24,970 bases of DNA from an uncultured Muribaculaceae bacterium (GTDB lineage: Bacteria > Bacteroidota > Bacteroidia > Bacteroidales > Muribaculaceae). The notes under the pieces are model-generated. The model worked only from the letters and a program-made list of their open reading frames with translations, had not been told where the DNA came from and searched no databases. A program made the translations under genes and the position numbers. The stretch spans positions 1-24,970 of the forward strand of contig CAJTXL010000036.1 of NCBI GenBank assembly GCA_910583525.1. The letters run 5' to 3'. Positions 1 through 7,397 of the stretch are shown in pieces; the first letter of the stretch is position 1; each line of letters starts with the position of its first letter.

Positions 1-70
1 GTGACAACCCCCAACAGCGAACATTGACATACTGCCCACGCATCAGCCCAAGACAAAAGGCCTGAGAACC

Positions 71-115
71 GACCCTAACGACCTTACAGACTTTAAAAAC
101 CTTAAAGACCTTACA
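71..115. repeat. Five tandem 9-nt units, GACCTTAMA-like
   Basis: Five consecutive 9-base units read gaccctaac, gaccttaca, gactttaaa, aaccttaaa and gaccttaca. Units 2 and 5 are identical and the others differ from them at two or three positions. No gene supports a coding explanation. Confidence 0.7.
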
Positions 116-118
116 GCG

Positions 119-170
119 TCAAAAAAAGAGTTCTCCTGTACTCCTGTCAAAAAAACTTCTGTCAAAAAAA
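119..170. repeat. A-rich repeats: TCA7 three times, 15-nt tandem copy
   Basis: The string T-C-A7 occurs at 119-127, 147-155 and 162-170. The last two lie in a tandem pair of 15-mers (141-155 and 156-170) that differ at one base (ctcctgt versus cttctgt before the shared tail). An additional ctcctgt stands at 133-139. Confidence 0.75.
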
Positions 171-229
171 GGAAAGGGCCACGCCGTGCAGCCGGACCAA
201 GAGCCGGCCCGACAATGCGTACCCACAAA

Positions 230-283
230 CAGGGAGAGAAAACGGACGCGCCGGGCGCCGTTTTCTCTCCCTGTTTTTTTATT
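230..283 (+). terminator. Strong rho-independent terminator
   Basis: A perfect 16-bp stem (230-245 with 258-273) closes over a short GC-rich apical segment and is followed by a run of T from 274. The T run lies on the plus-strand side only, so it ends a rightward transcript that enters from or before the window edge and insulates the MFS gene that follows. Confidence 0.9.
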
Positions 284-344
284 ACACCATCGAGCAGGCA
301 AACATTACCGGCTTCACCGTGTTTCATTCTAAAAAGATTGTTTT

Positions 345-1589
345 ATGGATGCCAATACGAATAGCCCACAAAGCGTTTCAACCGATTCCCCGATGTCGCG
401 TAAATTGCAGTCCGACAGCCGCTATTATTGGTTCTTGGTTACTTGTCTCGTCGTGCTCAGTGCTCTCGGTTCCTTTGTCAATGACATGTACACACCGGCC
501 TTGCCTGCAATGTGCCGCTTTTTCGGATGCTCCGTTTCTTTGGCTCAGATGGGGCTTACTATGGGCATGGTCGGTCTTGCGGTGGGGCAGCTTGTGCTTG
601 GTCCTGTCAGCGACCGCTATGGACGCAAGCCGGTGTTGTTGGCGTCGGTGGCGCTTTTCATATTGTCGGCCGTGGCGAGTCTGTTTTCGCCGTCGATACA
701 CATATTCAATCTATGCCGTCTGTTTCAAGGCATCGGGGCGTCGGGCGGATATTTCCTTGCCCGTACAATTCCGGCTGATGTGTATTCCGGCCGTTCTCTT
801 GCCAAGCTCATGGCGCTTGTCGGCGCAATCAACGGAGTGGCGCCGGCTTCGGCTCCTGTCATAGGTGGTGTCACGGCCGATGCGTTCGGGTGGAAAGGCG
901 TGTTTGTCGTCCTTGCCGCGTTTGCTCTCATGATACTTGTCGTGTCATCGGGCCTGAAAGAATCACTTTCGCTATCGCATCGCACCGTCGGCCCGTGGTG
1001 GAAGGCTATGTCGGGCTATGGCACGCTGCTTAAGAACCGCCGTTTTGTGGTCCATATATGCTTCAAAGGCACGGCTTTGGGGCTGCTGTTCGCCTACATA
1101 TCGTCTTCGCCGTTCATTTTGCAGACCCATTACGGGCTATCGCAGACTGTATACGGCCTTGTAATAGGCTTCAATGCTTTGTTCGTCGCCGCAGGCTCTA
1201 TGCTTGCCTTGAAATTTCATCCGTTGAAGAAAGCCTCAGTCGTGGGGGCATATATACTTGTAGTCGGAGTGTTGGCAATGGCTTTCGCGCTGTTCAAAGT
1301 GAAAAGCCTGTGGGTGTACGAAGCCTGTATGGTCGTGATTTTGTTTGCTCTCGGCCTGATATTCTCCACCACAAACACCTTGGCTATGAACGAAGGCCGG
1401 GCGCAGGCCGGAGAAGCCTCCTCACTTTTGGGTATTTCGGGTTATGTGGTCGGAGCGGTGGCATCGCCGCTTGTCGGCTTGGGCAATATAATGCACAGCA
1501 CGGCCGTGGTGTACCTCGTACTGGCCGTGCTCGTTTCGGCTTTCGCTCTTGTATCGAAAAGGATGACGCCTGACCCTGACATGAAATGA
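345..1589 (+). CDS. MFS drug-resistance exporter, Bcr/CflA-like
   Basis: This 414-residue inner-membrane protein looks like a proton-driven multidrug exporter of the DHA1 group, Bcr/CflA branch. The first helix carries the NDMYTPALP signature (about residues 46-54) typical of Bcr/CflA proteins. MFS motif A (GPVSDRYGRK) follows at about 86-95 between helices 2 and 3. An antiporter-type motif C variant (GVAPASAPVIGG) lies further on, and about twelve hydrophobic stretches are visible. The soluble N terminus of some 25 residues is Ser/Thr-rich. Length fits the family. The gene stands alone, 60 nt after the upstream terminator, and converges on the DUF4919-like gene with a 4-nt gap and no visible terminator between them. 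The substrate cannot be read from sequence; chloramphenicol, bicyclomycin and sulfonamides are known for relatives. Confidence 0.88.
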   Translation: MDANTNSPQSVSTDSPMSRKLQSDSRYYWFLVTCLVVLSALGSFVNDMYTPALPAMCRFFGCSVSLAQMGLTMGMVGLAVGQLVLGPVSDRYGRKPVLLASVALFILSAVASLFSPSIHIFNLCRLFQGIGASGGYFLARTIPADVYSGRSLAKLMALVGAINGVAPASAPVIGGVTADAFGWKGVFVVLAAFALMILVVSSGLKESLSLSHRTVGPWWKAMSGYGTLLKNRRFVVHICFKGTALGLLFAYISSSPFILQTHYGLSQTVYGLVIGFNALFVAAGSMLALKFHPLKKASVVGAYILVVGVLAMAFALFKVKSLWVYEACMVVILFALGLIFSTTNTLAMNEGRAQAGEASSLLGISGYVVGAVASPLVGLGNIMHSTAVVYLVLAVLVSAFALVSKRMTPDPDMK

Positions 1590-1593
1590 CTGA

Positions 1594-2334
1594 TTATCCT
1601 TGCGGTACGGCCTGCTTCATCTCCGACGGGTGCTTTATGAAATATTGGCGTAGAAGCTCGTCAATGTTGAAATAATAGCCTTCGGGATTTTTCGACTTGT
1701 CGGGGACTATCGAAATGTAGTCGAAGTACGGCGGCTCGAAACGCTGGCTGCTTGCCGTGAGTCCCGACAGATTCAGAAAATCGTATTCATGCTGGGGGTA
1801 TACCACGATGAAAGCGTTGTCGGGGTCTGCCCCTGTGCCCGAAGCCGCTATCACAAGCAGCAGATGGTTGAGTTTGTACTGCCAAATCTTGGCAAGGTCG
1901 TATTTGCGGTTCTGCTCGTACACATATATGCGGTTCGTGAGCTGTCTCAGGTCGACGGGGTTGTCTTCAAGCACCTGAAGGGCATAGTCGAGCATTTTTT
2001 CGCGGTCGGCACGTGTCCGTTTTTCTTTAGAATATATGGGTCGCAGCTCTTGGAGAAGTGCCTGGTTTGGCGCCTCGCGGTACGGGTCGTAGTCTTCTTG
2101 GAAGAGTGTCCCATAGTAGAAGTACTGAAACTCTTCGGCAGTCATCGAAGTGTCGTTGGCCATGAAGGCCTTAAGCAGACTCGGATAATAGAACTTCGAT
2201 GTCTCGTCGACCGACGCTTTCGCTATTTCGGCAAGGTCGGGACGGCCTAATGCAGAGCGTGCCGTTGTCTTGGCGGCAAAGACCGCCATGGTTCCCATAA
2301 GGAAAACCAATAGTGTGAGTGCCGCCTTTTTCAT
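1594..2334 (-). CDS. DUF4919-like secreted protein
   Basis: This 246-residue protein starts with a signal peptide: a Lys pair, a hydrophobic core to about residue 20 and an Ala-rich cleavage area ending VFA-A. The body resembles DUF4919 proteins of Bacteroidetes, with a conserved-looking segment at about residues 64-90 (DTSMTAEEFQYFYYGTLFQE then DYDPYR). The function of that family is not known to me. The rest is helical and charged, without membrane segments or recognisable catalytic motifs, so a periplasmic location is inferred. Its ATG overlaps the stop of the upstream membrane-protein gene by four bases (ATGA), which suggests translational coupling and a shared transcript. The family call is from memory of sequence style. 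Confidence 0.75.
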   Translation of the reverse strand: MKKAALTLLVFLMGTMAVFAAKTTARSALGRPDLAEIAKASVDETSKFYYPSLLKAFMANDTSMTAEEFQYFYYGTLFQEDYDPYREAPNQALLQELRPIYSKEKRTRADREKMLDYALQVLEDNPVDLRQLTNRIYVYEQNRKYDLAKIWQYKLNHLLLVIAASGTGADPDNAFIVVYPQHEYDFLNLSGLTASSQRFEPPYFDYISIVPDKSKNPEGYYFNIDELLRQYFIKHPSEMKQAVPQG

Positions 2335-2816
2335 AACTGCGATGCTATTGTTATGGCGACCATCGATGCCGTAACGACCGACGGCAGTCCTTTGGCGCAG
2401 ATGTATTCGACAAAACCTTGCGACGTCAATGGCAACCGGGGCGATGCCGGAGTGCGCATATACGCGGTCGCGCCCAAGAACGAGCCGACGGCCCCGCCTA
2501 TTATGATTGCGGCTGCCGTGGCCGACGCCAAATAGCCCAAAAGCGTGCCTACGAGCGTGGCGACGGCAACATATGCCTGTCCGCCTTTGGCAAGGACAAT
2601 GGTTTTGGGCTGGAGCGCACGCAGACCGAGCACGATGGCTGTAGCGACGCCCCAGAATATAAGTATCTTTTCGTTTATGTAGACGGCGCCGTCAAAGTGC
2701 GCGCATACAAGTGCCGCATAGGCGGCCGGCACCGCCGGAACGCGTGGCACGAACATGGCTACGACGGCTGCAAGTGAAAGTATCAGCGATATTATAGAGA
2801 GTGCAGTGAATGTCAT
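2331..2816 (-). CDS. Small multi-pass membrane protein, DUF456-like
   Basis: This 161-residue protein is strongly hydrophobic, with four or five membrane segments. It has Gly/Ala-rich helices in the middle (AAAIIIGGAVGSFLGA) of the glycine-zipper type seen in DUF456 proteins, but the family call is tentative. I chose the ATG at 2816. The frame stays open to an earlier ATG at 2858, but the added 14 residues would be encoded by the terminator hairpin of the gcv operon and the TAAATTTG promoter box, and are not hydrophobic. With the chosen start the protein begins MTFTALSIISL and enters the membrane at once. The stop overlaps the start of the DUF4919-like gene, so the two form an operon. Function is unknown. 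Confidence 0.7.
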   Translation of the reverse strand: MTFTALSIISLILSLAAVVAMFVPRVPAVPAAYAALVCAHFDGAVYINEKILIFWGVATAIVLGLRALQPKTIVLAKGGQAYVAVATLVGTLLGYLASATAAAIIIGGAVGSFLGATAYMRTPASPRLPLTSQGFVEYICAKGLPSVVTASMVAITIASQL

Positions 2817-2822
2817 AATGCG

Positions 2823-2830
2823 CAAATTTA
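2823..2830 (-). promoter_or_regulatory. -7 box TAAATTTG for the membrane-protein operon
   Basis: Read leftward, TAAATTTG matches the Bacteroidetes primary sigma -7 consensus TAnnTTTG. It lies only 6 bases before the chosen ATG at 2816, so transcription would begin within a few bases of the start codon and give a nearly leaderless mRNA. No clear TTTG -33 element is visible at the expected spacing. Confidence 0.5.
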
Positions 2831-2832
2831 CG

Positions 2833-2858
2833 AAAAAATGCCTGTTCAAGACAGGCAT
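2833..2858 (-). terminator. Terminator of the gcv-lpdA operon
   Basis: Read leftward, an 8-bp perfect stem (ATGCCTGT paired with ACAGGCAT, 5-nt loop) is followed directly by six T. It lies 41 bases after the lpdA stop and ends the glycine cleavage transcript just before the next promoter. Confidence 0.85.
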
Positions 2859-2899
2859 CCTTTCGACCTTTTGGCATTATTTCACTAATATTAACTACA

Positions 2900-4216
2900 T
2901 CAAAGTGCTTTCGCGGCAGCGTTCTGCAACAGCTCCGACAGTCCTGGATGGGCGCTTACGGTGAACGATGCCAGGCGGTTGAGCGTATACGATGCATCGA
3001 TGGCAATTGCGGCCTCGGCAATCAGGTCGGCAGCATGCGCCCCTATGATGTGGCACCCGACGATACGTCCCGAGGCTTTTTCGTAGACAAGTTTCACCAT
3101 CCCGTCGGCATGTCCTGATGCAAGGGCTTTCGAGTTGCTGCTGTATGGCACTTTTACGGCTTCAAGGCCTTCGCCATCATCGGCTTTTAGTCCCACCGAT
3201 GCACATTCGGGCACGGTGAAAACGACGGCCGGTATCACTCCGATGCTGTCAGTAATCCCTGCGACCATACGAGCTTGTGCCGATGCCGCATGGGCAAGCA
3301 TGCAGTGCCCGTTTACGTCGCCTATGGCGTAGATGCCGTCGGCACTTGTGGCAAAGGTGCTGTCGACGGCCACATAACCGCGCCCGTCGAGCGTCACGCC
3401 TATGCGTTCGATGCCTTCGGGAAGCACGGGGCGGCGTCCTACAGCTCCTACAACAAGGTCGGTCTCTGCGGTATGCACCTTGCCCTTGGCTTCGAAGCCG
3501 ACGGCGAATTTGTCGCCAGCAGCTTCTACCTTTAGTACTTTCGCCCCCGTAACGATGTTGATGTCGCGACGGCTCAGATAGCTGCGCAGGCGCTTGGCAA
3601 TTTCGGCATCGAAGCCCGGAAGCACTTCCTTGCAGTATTCCAATACGGTTACGGCGCTGCCGTAGGCCGATGCGATAGAGGCGAATTCGAGACCTATCAC
3701 TCCGCCGCCGACTATTACTATTTTTTCGGGGAGCTGCGTGCGCCGCAGAAAGGCGTCGCTGTTCTCCACATGTTCGCCGCCTTCGGCAGGGAACGTAGCC
3801 GGGCGCGAGCCGGTGGCGATGATGATTTTTTTCGCTTTGAGGAATTGGGCGCCTACTGAAACCGTGCGGCCTTCGCCCAACACGGCTTCTCCCTTTATTA
3901 TGTCGACATCCGAGAGCATGGCTGCTACATCTTCGCGCAGCGACGATACTGTTTCGACGGCTCGTGCGTGCGCCGCCGCGTAGTCGGCTCTGAACCCGTC
4001 GACGCTTATTCCGAACTCCGAAGCGCCCTTGATGTCGAGCACTCGTTCGGCGGCGGCGCAAAGACACTTTGTCGGCACGCAGCCCCGGTTGAGGCAGGTG
4101 CCTCCCAAAGCGTCGCGTTCGACAAGCGCTGTCGACAGTCCTTGTTTCGCCGAAAGCGCGGCGGCCTCGTAGCCTCCGGGGCCGCCGCCTATTACTATCA
4201 CGTCGTACTGTGTCAT
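2900..4216 (-). CDS. lpdA: Dihydrolipoyl dehydrogenase (glycine cleavage L protein)
   Basis: This 438-residue FAD enzyme reoxidises dihydrolipoamide with NAD+. The FAD-binding GGGPGG loop is at residues 10-15. The redox disulfide is C41 and C46 in GGTCLNRGCVPTK, and a second NAD-binding glycine motif (VGGGVIGLE) lies near residue 165. The active-site pair H423 and E428 sits in the C-terminal HPGLSE segment, so every catalytic element is present. Length is slightly short for the family (about 450-475). The start codon overlaps the gcvPB stop by 4 bases (ATGA). Its place as last gene of the glycine cleavage operon suggests it serves the H protein rather than, or in addition to, 2-oxoacid dehydrogenases. 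A terminator follows. Confidence 0.95.
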   Translation of the reverse strand: MTQYDVIVIGGGPGGYEAAALSAKQGLSTALVERDALGGTCLNRGCVPTKCLCAAAERVLDIKGASEFGISVDGFRADYAAAHARAVETVSSLREDVAAMLSDVDIIKGEAVLGEGRTVSVGAQFLKAKKIIIATGSRPATFPAEGGEHVENSDAFLRRTQLPEKIVIVGGGVIGLEFASIASAYGSAVTVLEYCKEVLPGFDAEIAKRLRSYLSRRDINIVTGAKVLKVEAAGDKFAVGFEAKGKVHTAETDLVVGAVGRRPVLPEGIERIGVTLDGRGYVAVDSTFATSADGIYAIGDVNGHCMLAHAASAQARMVAGITDSIGVIPAVVFTVPECASVGLKADDGEGLEAVKVPYSSNSKALASGHADGMVKLVYEKASGRIVGCHIIGAHAADLIAEAAIAIDASYTLNRLASFTVSAHPGLSELLQNAAAKAL

Positions 4217-5670
4217 TTCAGCTGTGCGTATGTCAGTTTTGGACTAAGAGCCGCCTCGTCTTCGTCGGGATGTGAGATGGGCGTGGTGTATGGTGCGCCT
4301 TTCACTTCGTCAGGCTCGGTCTTTGCCTTTTGGGCAATGTCTCTCATTACGGCGATGAATGCGTCGAGCGTCTCCGGCGTCTCCGTTTCCGTCGGTTCAA
4401 TCATAAGCGATTCGTGGAACAGCAGCGGAAAATAGATTGTCGGCGCATGGAAGCCGTGGTCGAGCAGTGCCTTGGCGATGTTGAGGGTGGTGACGCCCGT
4501 CGATTTGTCGCGCAGGCCGTCGAACACGAACTCATGCTTGCACGGTCCCGCTATCGGCAACTCGTAGAGGTCTTTGAGCGACTCCATCACATAGTTGGCA
4601 TTCAGTGTCGCCAAGGGGCCGACTTGGGCAAGTCCGTCTTTCCCTAATGTCAGTATGTACGCAAGCGCTTTTATATATACGGTGAAATTACCGAGCCATG
4701 CGCTTACGCGCCCGAAAGCATCGTCGCCGAAGTCTATGTCGAGCGTGCCGTCTTCTTTTTCGATGACCCTCGGGTTGGGCAGGAACTGTTCGAGCCCTTT
4801 GCGTACGCCTACAGGACCGGCGCCCGGGCCGCCTCCGCCGTGGGGTGTAGAGAAAGTCTTGTGCAGGTTGATGTGCATCACGTCGAAGCCCATATCGCCC
4901 GGCCGCGCTACGCCCAGCATCGGATTGAGGTTGGCGCCGTCGTAGTATAGCAGGGCGCCTGCCTTGTGCACGGCTTCGGCTATTTCGGGTATGGCCTTTT
5001 CGAACATGCCGACCGTGTTGGGATTGGTCATCATCACAGCCGCTATGGTTTCGTCGAGCTTGGAACGAAGGTCTTTGACATCGACCGTGCCGTCGGCAAG
5101 GCTTTTGACCTCAACAATCTCGAAGCCTGCCATGGCCGCGCTGGCCGGGTTGGTGCCGTGAGCCGAGTCGGGCACTATGACGCGTTGCCGTGTCTCGTCG
5201 CCACGCGACAGATGGTAGGCACGTATTACCATAAGCCCCGTGTATTCGCCGTGTGCTCCGGCAAACGGGTTTAGGGTGAACTCGGCCATGCCGCCGATTT
5301 CGGCGAGGTATTTTTCGAGCGTGCGGTATATTTTCAGCGCTCCCTGCGCCGTAGATGTCGGTTGCGCCGGGTGGAGCGGAGCTATTCCGGCAACGTTTAC
5401 CATGGCTTCGTTGACCTTGGGGTTGTATTTCATGGTGCACGAACCGAGCGGATAAAATCCTGTGTCTACGCCGAAGTTGTTGTTGCTCGAGTTGGTGTAG
5501 TGGCGCACGACCGTAGGCTCGTCGGTTTCGGGCAGCTCAAGGGCGGTTGTTCTTAGCAGATGTGACCCGAGACCTCCGCGAGTGCCGTAGTCGTAGTCGG
5601 GAAGGTCTGCGCCATGGCGTCCGGGGTGCGACAGCTCGAATATAAGCGGAGAATATAGCTTCTTGTTCAT
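4213..5670 (-). CDS. gcvPB: Glycine dehydrogenase (decarboxylating) subunit 2
   Basis: This 485-residue PLP subunit is the C-terminal half of the split P protein. With GcvPA it decarboxylates glycine and transfers the aminomethyl group to lipoyl-GcvH. The PLP Schiff-base lysine is K271 in HINLHKTFSTPHGGGG, the P-protein signature, and the DSAHGTNPAS motif (about 168-177) is intact. Length is normal for the two-subunit form. It starts 3 bases after the gcvPA stop and its own stop overlaps the lpdA start, which implies coupled translation of the heteromer and its partner enzyme. Confidence 0.96.
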   Translation of the reverse strand: MNKKLYSPLIFELSHPGRHGADLPDYDYGTRGGLGSHLLRTTALELPETDEPTVVRHYTNSSNNNFGVDTGFYPLGSCTMKYNPKVNEAMVNVAGIAPLHPAQPTSTAQGALKIYRTLEKYLAEIGGMAEFTLNPFAGAHGEYTGLMVIRAYHLSRGDETRQRVIVPDSAHGTNPASAAMAGFEIVEVKSLADGTVDVKDLRSKLDETIAAVMMTNPNTVGMFEKAIPEIAEAVHKAGALLYYDGANLNPMLGVARPGDMGFDVMHINLHKTFSTPHGGGGPGAGPVGVRKGLEQFLPNPRVIEKEDGTLDIDFGDDAFGRVSAWLGNFTVYIKALAYILTLGKDGLAQVGPLATLNANYVMESLKDLYELPIAGPCKHEFVFDGLRDKSTGVTTLNIAKALLDHGFHAPTIYFPLLFHESLMIEPTETETPETLDAFIAVMRDIAQKAKTEPDEVKGAPYTTPISHPDEDEAALSPKLTYAQLK

Positions 5671-5673
5671 GGC

Positions 5674-7008
5674 CTACATGTTTTTTACGGTTGAAACATA
5701 GCGCTTGACATCGTCGGGCGTGCACATTTCCGTGGTTGCGACGAGGATTGAGTCGTCAGTCAGCTTTATGCCGCCGAGGATTCCTTCGTTGGCCAATGCC
5801 GAAAGCATGGTGTCGGCGTCGAGGGGCGATACGGTTTCGATGGCGAACTCGTTGAGGAAAGGCCGGTCGGGATATTTCATCTTTACCTTTCCGGTGTGGC
5901 AAAGGGCTTCAGCAAGGGCGTGTGCCGCGTCGTGGCCGAGCTTGTTCACTTTGCGGAGACCCTCCGCGCCCATAAGGCTGAGGTAGATTGCGGCGTGCAG
6001 GGTCATTATGCCCTGGTTGGAACATATGTTGGATGTAGCCTTCTGTCTGCGTATGTGCTGTTCGCGCGCCTGAAGGGTTAGCACGAAAGAGCGTTGACCG
6101 TGCTCGTCGGTGGTGGCGCCGACTATGCGGCCCGGCAGCTTGCGCATCAGTGTCTGACGGCAGCACATATATCCCAGGTAGGGACCGCCGTAGTTCAGTG
6201 GCATGCCCAAGGACTGCGCTTCGCCGCATGCTATGTCGGCGCCCCATTCGCCCGGTGTGCGCAGTGTAGCCAGCGACGAGGCGTGGCAATTCATTATGAA
6301 CAGAGCCTTGTCGGCATGGCAACGCTCGGCATAGCCGCTGTAGTCTTCGACTATGCCGAAGTAGTTCGGTGAGGCCACGACTACTCCGGCAACATCGCCG
6401 GCGCCCATCATTTCTTCGAATGCTTCTCGCGAAGTTATGCCGCAGTCTTCGGGTATGACTTCGAGCGTTATGCCTGCCGCCGAAGCATAGGTTGCGGCCA
6501 CTTGGGCCACTGCCGGTGCCACTGTGGCTGAGATTAGTACACGACGTTTTCGCCGTGCCGAGTTCACGGCCATGATGATAGCTTCGGCTGTCGCGGTTGC
6601 TCCGTCGTACATCGAGGCGTTGCTCACATCCATGCCCGTGAGGGCGCACATCATGCTTTGGTATTCGAAGATATACTGCAGGGTGCCCTGCGATATTTCG
6701 GGCTGGTAGGGTGTGTATGCCGTCAGAAACTCCGAACGGCTTATCAACGACGGTGTCGCAGCCGGAGTATAGTGGTGGTAGAAACCGCCTCCGGCAAAAA
6801 TCGTCATGGCCTTGTTTTTGGCTGCGAGCGCTTCGAAATAGCGTTGCAGTTCAGGCTCGGTCATTGCTTCGGGTAGCTCGTAAGGTTTTTTCAGCCTCAG
6901 GGTGTCGGGGACGTCAGCATACAGGCTGTCGAGTGTTGCCGCTCCGCAACGTTCGAGCATGCGCTCTATGTCGGCCTGAGTGTGCGGCAGATAGCGGTGT
7001 GCGCTCAT
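5674..7008 (-). CDS. gcvPA: Glycine dehydrogenase (decarboxylating) subunit 1
   Basis: This 444-residue protein is the N-terminal half of the split P protein and pairs with GcvPB. Family features include the start MSAHRYLPHTQADIERML, the FAGGGFYHHYTPA segment (about 71-83), a TPYQPEISQGTLQ motif and a C-terminal PLNYGGPYLGYM segment. It lacks the PLP lysine, which lies in GcvPB. Length is typical. The gene starts 3 bases after the gcvH stop. A separate PA/PB arrangement like this is common in Bacteroidetes, Firmicutes and archaea, in contrast to the single long GcvP of Enterobacteria. Confidence 0.96.
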   Translation of the reverse strand: MSAHRYLPHTQADIERMLERCGAATLDSLYADVPDTLRLKKPYELPEAMTEPELQRYFEALAAKNKAMTIFAGGGFYHHYTPAATPSLISRSEFLTAYTPYQPEISQGTLQYIFEYQSMMCALTGMDVSNASMYDGATATAEAIIMAVNSARRKRRVLISATVAPAVAQVAATYASAAGITLEVIPEDCGITSREAFEEMMGAGDVAGVVVASPNYFGIVEDYSGYAERCHADKALFIMNCHASSLATLRTPGEWGADIACGEAQSLGMPLNYGGPYLGYMCCRQTLMRKLPGRIVGATTDEHGQRSFVLTLQAREQHIRRQKATSNICSNQGIMTLHAAIYLSLMGAEGLRKVNKLGHDAAHALAEALCHTGKVKMKYPDRPFLNEFAIETVSPLDADTMLSALANEGILGGIKLTDDSILVATTEMCTPDDVKRYVSTVKNM

Positions 7009-7011
7009 GGC

Positions 7012-7386
7012 TCAGTGCTGTTTTGCGCAGAAGTCGGAGTACGCGGCCTCGTCCATCAGCGATTTAAGCTCTTCCGGGTCGTTGATTTTCACTTTGATAA
7101 TCCACGCGTCAAGAGGTGCGTTGTTGATGAGTTTGGGGTCGTCGACGAGTGCTTCGTTGATTTCGAGCACTTCTCCCGAAACGGGCGAGAACAGGTCGGA
7201 TGCGGCCTTACGGCTCTCGACGGCGCCGAATTCCTCTCCGGCGGCAAGTTCGTCGCCTTCTTCAGGCATGTCTACGTATGTGACGGCGCCGAGCTGTTTT
7301 GCGGCATACTCCGATATGCCGATGAAACCTGTGTCGCCTTCTACTTTGATATATTCGTGGGTCGGGAGATAATAAATTTGTGCCAT
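7012..7386 (-). CDS. gcvH: Glycine cleavage system H protein
   Basis: This 124-residue lipoyl carrier shuttles the aminomethyl intermediate between the P, T and L proteins. The lipoylated lysine is K60 in VESRKAASDLFSPVSGEV. Most H proteins have ESVKA here, so the Arg just before the lysine is slightly unusual. The N-terminal YLPTHEYIKVEGD and the C-terminal half have ordinary family features. It begins 11 bases after the gcvT stop, and the ATG reads MAQIYYLPTHEY. The upstream lplA gene of the same operon probably supplies its lipoyl group. Confidence 0.95.
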   Translation of the reverse strand: MAQIYYLPTHEYIKVEGDTGFIGISEYAAKQLGAVTYVDMPEEGDELAAGEEFGAVESRKAASDLFSPVSGEVLEINEALVDDPKLINNAPLDAWIIKVKINDPEELKSLMDEAAYSDFCAKQH

Positions 7387-7397
7387 AATCAGTGTGT

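Larger units (their letters stand above)
1..344. other. Gene-poor leader region
   Basis: I see no convincing gene in these 344 bases. Reading frame 1 is open from the window edge to a TGA at 25-27 (VTTPNSEH), which could be the last codons of a gene that starts outside the window, but eight residues cannot prove it. The rest holds a 9-nt tandem repeat, an A-rich 15-nt tandem duplication and a strong rightward terminator, which are listed separately. The longer leftward open frames here read through the repeats and the terminator stem and look accidental. The stretch could be the 3' untranslated tail of an upstream transcript or an unrecognised small RNA. Confidence 0.5.

Noticed and set aside
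2817..2858. Longer start (ATG at 2858) for the small membrane protein
   Set aside because: The added residues would be encoded by the gcv terminator stem and the -7 promoter box, and they delay the first membrane helix without adding a signal.
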